DNA from: Propionibacteriaceae bacterium
Lineage (GTDB): Bacteria > Actinomycetota > Actinomycetes > Propionibacteriales > Propionibacteriaceae
Length of the DNA: 17,793 bases
Direction: 5' to 3'
Assembly: GCA_030538175.1 (NCBI GenBank)
Contig: JAUNUL010000016.1
Location: 1-17,793 of the forward strand
This document shows, one piece after another, positions 12,330 through 17,793 of the stretch (positions are counted from its first letter, which is position 1; every line of letters starts with the position of its first letter). Position numbers and translations under genes: made by a program. Under the pieces are notes generated by a model, which was not told where the DNA came from, searched no databases, and was given only the letters and a program-made list of their open reading frames with translations.

Positions 12330-14318
12330 TCACTTGCCACGGTTCTTGATCCGCTGCAGGAGCTCACGGGTGCGCTGGGGGCCCAGCGCGAGAACCAGGT
12401 ACACCCCGAGCGCGGGAGCCGCAGCCAGCCCAACGGTCAACAGCGCCAGGGCACCCGTCGGTACGAGTGTGCCGACCAGGAAGTGGGATGCCGCCCAAGC
12501 GCCGGCGAGGGAGAGGACCGAGCTGAGGAGCGCAATGTGCCACGGCACGCGTGTCAGCGGGTTGCCCAGCTGGGTGGGCAACACACGGCGAACCAACACG
12601 AGCACCAAAGCCGCTGACAGGATCGACGCAATTAAGGTGGCGGCCACCGAACCCAGGGCGCCGAAGGTGCCGATCAGAGCAAATGTGAGGCCGAGGTTGA
12701 ACACGGCGTTCACCACCGACGACTTCATCCCCACATCGGAGCGGCCCAGGATATTGGCCCACTGGGTCTGGACGAAGACGAAGAGCTGGGCCCCGCGGGA
12801 GATCAGCAGCAAGCTGGCCACGATGCCGGGCAGCGAGGTGCCGAGGGCCAGCCAGGCATTCACTCCCATCAAGGCGGCCGGGGCGCCGACAGCAATCCAA
12901 CCGACGACCATGATCAGCCAGACCTGTTCGAGTTTGGCGATGTTGTCGACGGCTCCGTCCGCGCCATCTGCACCCACCTTTTGTCCGATGTGGGACTGGA
13001 TGGGGAAGGCGGCGTTCATGGGGACCATGCCGACGGTGTTCGAAAAGCTTGCGCCGGTGCCGAAGGCCACCATTTCCCGGGCCGCAAACTTGCCAACCAA
13101 CAGGTTGCCTGCGGAGTCCGAGACGATGGTCAGGAACCCCGATACCTGGATCTTCCACGCGTACTGGAAGAACTCGATCAGCAACGGCTTGTCGACGAAG
13201 CCGATGCCGGCCCGGGTGAGCAGCTTCAAGGCGCTCGGCACGATGATCAGGGTGCCGATGACCTGCTGGCCGACGAAGGTCCAGGCCAGACCAGTCAGGC
13301 CCTGCCCGGTTTCGACGGTCCAGATGACGCCGGCGGTATAGACCACGGACCCCATCAGCAAGGCCGTGCTTGACACTGCGAAGCGGTGGTGGGCAAAAAG
13401 GACCTGTGCGAGCAGACCACGCATCTGGGCCACCGCCGAGATGACCAGCATGGTGCGCAACAGGATGATGGCGCCGCCCGGATCGGGCGCGAAGACAGGG
13501 AAGAAGCCGACGATCACCGGAGCGAGCCAGAACACCACGCCGAGGACGACCACGCTGATGATGGTGATCGCGATCTGCAACGTGCACAGCAGCCGTGTGG
13601 TTGCCGCGGCATCGCCGCGGCCTGCATAGATCGAGAAATAGCGACCCGCGCTGGGGCCGATCCCGCCATCAAAGCTGCCCAGGAACATCTGCACGGCCAT
13701 GACGAGCAGGAAGATGCCATAGAGCCCTTGGCCGAGGCCGTGGATGACGTAGGGCGTGAGCACCAGGTTCACCACCAGCGGCAGCACCTGTGAGGCAGCC
13801 TGCCAGCTGGTGCCCTTCAGCAGCGTCTTGGCAGCACCGCCCCGCTTCTTCGTCGGTGCGCCGTCCCCATCCGGTTCGTCACCGTCCGGCTCGCCTGTGG
13901 CCATCTCATCCGGTGTGGCCGGCGACGGGCCGTCGTTCGGCGCCTCGCGCGCCTGGATGGGCAACCGCTGGAGTGTGGGCAGGTCGATCTGCGCTGGGCG
14001 GCCCAGATCCAGTCCTGAGGGAACATCCACCGGATGCGGTTCGTCGGCACCACGGGGCAGCAGATGACCGTGAGCTGGACCAGCGTCGGACGCCGGGTCG
14101 TGCTGAGCCCGGGTGGCGGGTTCGTCAGCACGGTGTTGACCGGCCGACGTGGGGTGGTCCCCGGACGCCTTGGGGTCCGGCGCGACCGGGCTGGTGTGGG
14201 CGTCAGCCGGCCTCTGGTGTTCTCCGTCAGGCTGAGCGGCCGCCCGGCGTGGTGCCGGGTCGGCCGCTTCAGGTGACGTGAACCCCGCGGATCTGCGGGG
14301 CTCAGGCACCACGTCCAC
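12330..14318 (-). CDS. Wzx-type polysaccharide flippase with long disordered N-terminus, up to 662 aa
   Basis: From about residue 165 on this is a MATE/MVF-like polysaccharide transporter with some 12-14 hydrophobic segments; it starts with an amphipathic KTLLKGTSWQAASQVLPLVV (164-183), as Wzx and MurJ-like flippases often do, and GLGQGLYGIFLL (194-205). It would flip undecaprenyl-linked repeats outward. The first 155 residues are Pro/Ala/Asp/His-rich, without hydrophobic stretches, and probably disordered; an acidic DGDEPDGDG (146-153) precedes KKRGG. Codon use in this part looks coding. The start is uncertain: GTG at 14318 (or GTGs at 14312 and 14309) overlaps the end of the previous gene and has no clear ribosome binding site, while ATG at residue 139 would remove most of the extension. 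It is second in the minus-strand operon. Confidence 0.87.
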   Translation of the reverse strand: MDVVPEPRRSAGFTSPEAADPAPRRAAAQPDGEHQRPADAHTSPVAPDPKASGDHPTSAGQHRADEPATRAQHDPASDAGPAHGHLLPRGADEPHPVDVPSGLDLGRPAQIDLPTLQRLPIQAREAPNDGPSPATPDEMATGEPDGDEPDGDGAPTKKRGGAAKTLLKGTSWQAASQVLPLVVNLVLTPYVIHGLGQGLYGIFLLVMAVQMFLGSFDGGIGPSAGRYFSIYAGRGDAAATTRLLCTLQIAITIISVVVLGVVFWLAPVIVGFFPVFAPDPGGAIILLRTMLVISAVAQMRGLLAQVLFAHHRFAVSSTALLMGSVVYTAGVIWTVETGQGLTGLAWTFVGQQVIGTLIIVPSALKLLTRAGIGFVDKPLLIEFFQYAWKIQVSGFLTIVSDSAGNLLVGKFAAREMVAFGTGASFSNTVGMVPMNAAFPIQSHIGQKVGADGADGAVDNIAKLEQVWLIMVVGWIAVGAPAALMGVNAWLALGTSLPGIVASLLLISRGAQLFVFVQTQWANILGRSDVGMKSSVVNAVFNLGLTFALIGTFGALGSVAATLIASILSAALVLVLVRRVLPTQLGNPLTRVPWHIALLSSVLSLAGAWAASHFLVGTLVPTGALALLTVGLAAAPALGVYLVLALGPQRTRELLQRIKNRGK
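14280..14303 (-). terminator. Hairpin spanning the junction of the exoprotein and flippase genes
   Basis: On the minus strand GAGCCCCGC and GCGGGGTTC pair over nine positions (one G-U) around an AGATCC loop. The hairpin covers part of the stop codon of the secreted-protein gene (14302-14304) and the first codons of the flippase. There is no T-run. It may act as a partial terminator or processing site, or may lower flippase translation; or it may be a chance product of GC-rich sequence. Confidence 0.35.
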
Positions 14319-15597
14319 GTGTCTTGACTAGAGCAAACGCGCCACCGGCCGCCAGGAGGACCGCGAGGCCCACCACGGGAAGAACCCATGAGACACCGCT
14401 GGATTCGCCATCCTCCTCAGGCGCTTCTGCCGTCGGGGTGGGGTCAGCGGGCTCGGCGGTCGGCGTCGCCTCGGGCGTCGGGAGGTTCGGGTTGCCAGTG
14501 GGCGGCGGCCCCTTGGGCCCGGTGTTGTTCAGCGGAGCGCGATAGCCCAACGGCAGGAATTCCAGCTGGTCGACCGGGAACGGAACCTCGCCACGAGCGG
14601 GATCCCCGGCCATCTCCAGGTTGGGCCAGCGACCGCGGAACACCTCCTCATAGCTGTTGCTCTGCAGAGAGATGTAGTTCTCGGCACCGATCGATACCGA
14701 TCCGGAGGTTTCGGTAAGCATGATGCCGTAGTCCTGTGCCGCCTTGGCGATCGTGCGCGCCGCCGGCGACAGCTTCATCGCATCGATGTCGAGGTCAGCG
14801 GGCAGACGCATGATCTGGCCCATGGTGATCGCGACACCGGTATAGCTGCCGTCAGTCCGGTTGGCTGGCCAGTTGGCTGCGGGCCAGGCGGTGATTTCGG
14901 GCAGCCCAACCGCGATGATGTGGTTGATCTCGCCGTTCACCATCTCCTGGTGGCGGATCGTGTACGCCAACTGCGACAGGCCGGAAGCGGAGGCGCCATA
15001 ACCATCGGGGAAGGTGCCGATCGACTCCTTGGCGTTGTCGATCTTGCCGCCCCAGCACGCCTCCCACTGGCCCTGGGGGTTCTTGCGCGTCTGCCACATG
15101 TCCACGACAACGCCGGTGTCCTCGTTGTAGATCGACACCGAACCGTCACTGGACTGGTCAGGGATCATGTCCGCAGGAATGTGGACACCCTTGAGCATCT
15201 CCGAGACCTCGGCAGCCCAGTTGGGGTCAGTCTTCTCCTGGCAGTTCCACATCTTGATGTCGAAGACGGGATCACTGTTGCGGGAGATGTAGAGCGCGGG
15301 AGCGAACTCCGAATAGTTGACGCCGATGTTCGGCTCGCCAGGGGAGCCGTAGTACTGCTCAGCCTGGCGCTTGAACGCAGCCTTCAGCTGATCGGAGTTG
15401 TTTGCCTTGGGGGTGTCGTCCGGGAGCTTTTGATAGAACGGCGAGTCCTCGCGGAACACCTGGGTCGGTATCGGGCGCGAGTCGCTGCCAGAGTTGGTCG
15501 CTGCATCGGCTGAGCCGGGCACCACGGAAAAGGCGAGAGCGAGACCGACCGAGGCGGTCGCGCACACCACCCGTCGTGTGTAGTCCTTCAGCTTCAA
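14302..15597 (-). CDS. Secreted, membrane-anchored protein of unknown function, 431 aa
   Basis: I do not recognise a characterised function. TTG at 15597 is chosen as start: AAGGGCGG lies just upstream and it gives a clean signal peptide (MKLKDYTRR, hydrophobic 10-26, PGSADA cleavage near 32); a GTG at 15672 would bury that peptide. The mature domain (about 45-355) is globular with many Trp and two cysteines (119, 181) that could bond. Its motifs, such as VDMWQTR (165-171), WEACWGGKID (178-187), DGYGASASGLSQLAY (198-212) and INHIIAVGLPE (224-234), recall from memory an uncharacterised extracytoplasmic family of actinobacteria. A Pro/Thr/Glu stalk (360-398) leads to one TM helix (402-424) and KTRGRGA; no LPxTG motif is seen. 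As first gene of the export/polymerisation operon it may bind or process the polymer outside. Tyrosine codons are mixed (6 TAT, 8 TAC), unlike its neighbours. Confidence 0.8.
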   Translation of the reverse strand: MKLKDYTRRVVCATASVGLALAFSVVPGSADAATNSGSDSRPIPTQVFREDSPFYQKLPDDTPKANNSDQLKAAFKRQAEQYYGSPGEPNIGVNYSEFAPALYISRNSDPVFDIKMWNCQEKTDPNWAAEVSEMLKGVHIPADMIPDQSSDGSVSIYNEDTGVVVDMWQTRKNPQGQWEACWGGKIDNAKESIGTFPDGYGASASGLSQLAYTIRHQEMVNGEINHIIAVGLPEITAWPAANWPANRTDGSYTGVAITMGQIMRLPADLDIDAMKLSPAARTIAKAAQDYGIMLTETSGSVSIGAENYISLQSNSYEEVFRGRWPNLEMAGDPARGEVPFPVDQLEFLPLGYRAPLNNTGPKGPPPTGNPNLPTPEATPTAEPADPTPTAEAPEEDGESSGVSWVLPVVGLAVLLAAGGAFALVKTRGRGA

Positions 15598-15652
15598 CGT
15601 GATCCGCCCTTCAACTTGTTTCGTAACGCGGGCATGGCACTGCCGCGCGTTC

Positions 15653-15658
15653 AATATA
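15653..15658 (-). promoter_or_regulatory. Candidate -10 element of the minus-strand export operon
   Basis: TATATT on the minus strand is the most AT-rich hexamer in the 158-base divergent gap between the exoprotein and GT2 genes. It would place the transcript start about 50 bases before the TTG start at 15597. No good -35 hexamer stands 16-18 bases upstream, which is common in actinobacterial promoters but weakens the call. Confidence 0.35.
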
Positions 15659-15755
15659 ACGCTCACTTCCACTGTGTGAGGTTTGCTGTGCCACCCAGCG
15701 GAGGCCCCTGCCGCGAAACGCGGCGTCCCGTTAGCCTGTGGGCTGGAGGTGGCTC

Positions 15756-16757
15756 ATGCCGAACGAACCCTTGGTAAGCCTGATCATCCCGGCTTACAAC
15801 AGCCAGATTGATGTGGGTGCCGCGATCGCTGGTGCCTTGGCTCAGATATACGCCAACAAGGAAGTCATCGTGGTCAACGATGGATCCCGCGATGGGACCC
15901 GACGGATCCTCGAAGGATTCGGTGACCTCATCAAGGTCGTTGACAAGCCCAACGGTGGGGTCTCCAGCGCGCGCAACGCGGGTGTCGCTGTAGCCGAAGG
16001 TGACTACATCTCGTTCGCGGATGCCGACGATGTGACGCTCCCCGGCTTCCTGGACGCCATGATGGCGACCCTGCGTGCAGCCGGTCCCGGGAAGTGGTGG
16101 GTCTATTCGCAGGCCTACTTCATGTCCGCGGAAGGCATCGACCTCCGTCGGCCCGTGGTTTTCGGGGGACCGTTTTCTCCGCAGGAGCAGCGCCTGGCCA
16201 TTCTGCAGCGCAACATCGCCGGCCCCCCGGCATCTTTGGTCCTGGCCGAGATGCATCGTGAGATCGGTGGCTTCGACGAGTCCATGCGCAGCCCTGAGGA
16301 CTGGGACTATTGGGCCAGGGCGATCTTCAACGGTTGGTCCGGTGTGTTGCAGCCGAAGCCGTTCTATCTGTATCGGTGGACCGAGAGCAGCCTCTCAAGC
16401 AACCGTGAAGCCATGCTCGCGGGCGAGGATCGCATCATGGAGAAGCTCCGCGAGCTGTTCTGGGATTCGATGTCCGCAGATGAGCAGCAGGCGCTGGAGC
16501 GTCGCCTGCGACTTGGTTCGCCCTTCCGGCTGCTCGCGAACGCGAACATCGCGCTGCGCAAGCAGGACTATCCCGCGGCGACCGAACTGTTCAAGCAGGC
16601 TGCGTCTGTGGCGTCCCTGGACAGGAAACTGCAGATCAAGGCGCGATCCATGGAGCTCCTGCCTCCCGTGGCGCGCTATTGGCGGGCTCGTCGGTTGGCG
16701 GCTGACAAGCAGCGCCGGCGCTTCGACTACTCGGCCGAGGATGCTGACGTAACGTAA
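15756..16757 (+). CDS. Family 2 glycosyltransferase with TPR-like C-terminus, 333 aa
   Basis: This GT2 enzyme shows the complete signature: VSLIIPAYNSQIDVGAAIAG (7-26), VIVVNDGSRDGT (37-48), NGGVSSARNAG (66-76) and the DXD-type SFADADDV (86-93). SPEDWDYWAR (179-188) matches the ED motif carrying the catalytic base in this class. Residues 258-300 (ANIALRKQDYPAATELFKQA and onward) look like one or two TPR-type helical hairpins, and the C-terminus is strongly basic, which could bind partners or membrane. GGAGG at 15745-15749 lies six bases before the ATG. It is transcribed divergently from the export operon; a TANNNT hexamer (TAGCCT, 15732-15737) just upstream would leave almost no leader, so its promoter is uncertain. 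A 5-bp hairpin (CTCTC/GAGAG, 16763-16779) follows the stop. Donor sugar unknown. Confidence 0.9.
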   Translation: MPNEPLVSLIIPAYNSQIDVGAAIAGALAQIYANKEVIVVNDGSRDGTRRILEGFGDLIKVVDKPNGGVSSARNAGVAVAEGDYISFADADDVTLPGFLDAMMATLRAAGPGKWWVYSQAYFMSAEGIDLRRPVVFGGPFSPQEQRLAILQRNIAGPPASLVLAEMHREIGGFDESMRSPEDWDYWARAIFNGWSGVLQPKPFYLYRWTESSLSSNREAMLAGEDRIMEKLRELFWDSMSADEQQALERRLRLGSPFRLLANANIALRKQDYPAATELFKQAASVASLDRKLQIKARSMELLPPVARYWRARRLAADKQRRRFDYSAEDADVT

Positions 16758-16901
16758 CAAGTCTCTCGCCATGTGAGAGCCATGCGTCCTGTGACCCCGA
16801 GCGCTCCATCAATCCGCAAATCCCCTAGTAGGGACTGGTTTGAGGGAATCGCCGCAGGGTGCTGGGGGGGTGGCTTTCCCGAAATGGCCTCAGGTTCTGG
16901 A

Positions 16902-16931
16902 TGGTCAGCGTTCCGGTTTCCGGCATAAGAT
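16902..16931 (+). promoter_or_regulatory. Candidate promoter for the sugar-transferase gene
   Basis: TGGTCA (16902-16907) and TAAGAT (16926-16931) are 18 bases apart and resemble -35 and -10 elements. The transcript would begin near 16938 and carry a leader of about 97 bases. The 277-base gap (16758-17034) also contains a short palindrome, CCCTA-g-TAGGG (16823-16833), 69 bases upstream of the -35 that could be an operator, and a small leader hairpin TCTTG/CAAGA (16965-16978). I saw no known riboswitch in the gap. Confidence 0.4.
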
Positions 16932-17034
16932 GGCGGGACTGGCCCGGAATCGGAGCATCATTGTTCTTGGGTTCAAGAGTGTGTTCCGAGCCGCTGGATC
17001 GGCATCAAGGTCACCAAGGGTTTGGGGGGACGGA

Positions 17035-17793
17035 GTGACGCAGGTGGACAGCAGGGCCGTCGAAACCATACGGGCAATGCCTCGTGGCACGATTGGCCGC
17101 CGCTTGGCTATCACTGATGCGCTCATTGTGATCGCGGTTGTCCTCGTAGCGGAGTTGGTCCGCTTCGGAGATGACAACCTTGGATCCCTCGCTGAGGGGC
17201 CCAGGGTCGATCACATCGTGCGGCTCATTGCCCTGACCGTGGCCTGGATCCTCGCCCTGCGCGTCTTCGACTCCTATGACCCGCGAATGCTGGGGCACGG
17301 GCCTGAGGAATACCGTGCGGTGATCAAGGCCACCTTTGTTGTTTTTGCCACCATCGCTATCGGCAGCTATGTGCTGAAGGCCCAGGTTGCTCGCGGCTAT
17401 GTCGTGATCGCTCTGCCGGTAGGGCTGTTTGCCCTTTTGGTGGGACGCTGGATCTGGCGACAGTGGCTCGTCCGCAACCGGGTCGCCGGGCGTCATGTGA
17501 TCAGAACGATCGTCGTCGGTTCGCGCGAGCGTCTTGAGTTGATGATTCGCAGCCTGCATTCGATGCCGGGAGCTGGTTATCGGGTCATCGGTGCCTGCGT
17601 CAGCGACGACGACCGCGATACACCCGTCGAGGGCGTACGCATCTTGGGGGACGCGAAATCAGCCGCGAAGGCCGCGCGCCGTGAAGGGGCCGACGTGGTC
17701 GCGGTCGTGTCAGCACTCGATGTTGAAGGCGGCCTGCGGAATCTCTCGTGGGAGTTGGAAGGCACGGACACTGACCTCATTGTCGTCCCGGGA
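17035..17793 (+). CDS. Polyprenyl-phosphate sugar-1-phosphate transferase (WbaP/EpsE-type), N-terminal part
   Basis: The frame is open to the window end (253 codons) and the catalytic C-terminal domain lies outside. Visible are four hydrophobic segments (about 26-42, 60-76, 98-115, 122-138) with FDSYDPR (79-84) and GHGPEEYRAVIKAT (87-100) between the second and third, then a Rossmann-like CoA-binding-type domain beginning IRTIVVGSRERLELMIRSL (156-174) with ADVVAVVSA (219-227). This is the standard N-terminal half of actinobacterial exopolysaccharide sugar transferases, which move a sugar phosphate from UDP-sugar to undecaprenyl phosphate and so start each repeat unit. GTG 17035 is preferred as start; GGGGGGACGGA precedes it closely and the first TM segment follows at the usual distance. 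Whether the enzyme prefers glucose, galactose or another sugar cannot be judged from this half. Confidence 0.85.
   Translation, partial: MTQVDSRAVETIRAMPRGTIGRRLAITDALIVIAVVLVAELVRFGDDNLGSLAEGPRVDHIVRLIALTVAWILALRVFDSYDPRMLGHGPEEYRAVIKATFVVFATIAIGSYVLKAQVARGYVVIALPVGLFALLVGRWIWRQWLVRNRVAGRHVIRTIVVGSRERLELMIRSLHSMPGAGYRVIGACVSDDDRDTPVEGVRILGDAKSAAKAARREGADVVAVVSALDVEGGLRNLSWELEGTDTDLIVVPG

Noticed and set aside
16961..17000. tRNA-like GGTTCAAGA in the gap before the sugar transferase
   Set aside because: No acceptor stem, anticodon arm or D-arm can be assembled around it.
16758..17034. Cyclic di-AMP or cyclic di-GMP riboswitch
   Set aside because: The G-rich runs looked suggestive, but I could not match the conserved core of either class.

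Overview
The window is GC-rich, densely coded DNA with GTG and TTG starts beside ATG and strong purine-rich ribosome binding sites. This suggests a high-GC Gram-positive bacterium (Actinomycetota, perhaps a propionibacterial relative; the rank below phylum is a guess). The whole window reads as a surface-polysaccharide locus of the Wzx/Wzy type. I found no tRNA, rRNA, CRISPR array or insertion sequence.

Layout. (a) 99-1067, minus strand: a family 2 glycosyltransferase with a hairpin behind it. (b) 1220-5592, plus strand: a tight five-gene operon for a CDP-activated sugar. It holds glucose-1-phosphate cytidylyltransferase (rfbF), CDP-glucose 4,6-dehydratase (rfbG), an RmlC-type epimerase, an NAD(P)-dependent enzyme with a SAF-type C-terminus that resembles the DXR-like (DRL) family, and a left-handed beta-helix acetyltransferase. 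It ends at a perfect 13-bp inverted repeat (5651-5686) that also serves the convergent operon. (c) 15597 down to 5698, minus strand: a seven-gene unit encoding a secreted, membrane-anchored protein of unknown function, a Wzx-type flippase, a GT2, a GT4, a Wzz-like chain-length protein, a Wzy/O-antigen-ligase-like protein and a GINT1-like beta-propeller protein. (d) 15756-16757, plus strand: another GT2, divergent from (c). (e) 17035 to the window end, plus strand: the N-terminal 253 codons of a membrane sugar-1-phosphate transferase, probably the initiating enzyme.

How the genes fit together: the sugar transferase in (e) would load the first sugar on undecaprenyl phosphate; the GT2/GT4 enzymes extend it, one of them probably using the CDP-sugar made by (b); the flippase exports the unit; and the Wzy-like and Wzz-like proteins polymerise it and set its length.

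The most interesting point is operon (b). After CDP-4-keto-6-deoxyglucose is made and epimerised there is no ordinary 4-ketoreductase or aminotransferase. Instead there is a DRL-like protein, from a family whose known member rearranges a carbon skeleton and then reduces it. The operon may therefore make a branched, ring-contracted CDP-sugar; this is inference. Other points of note are a repeated T-x-[I/L]-R motif with about 24-residue spacing in the Wzy-like protein's tail, a long disordered N-terminus on the flippase, the unknown anchored exoprotein, and a marked preference for TAT over TAC for tyrosine.
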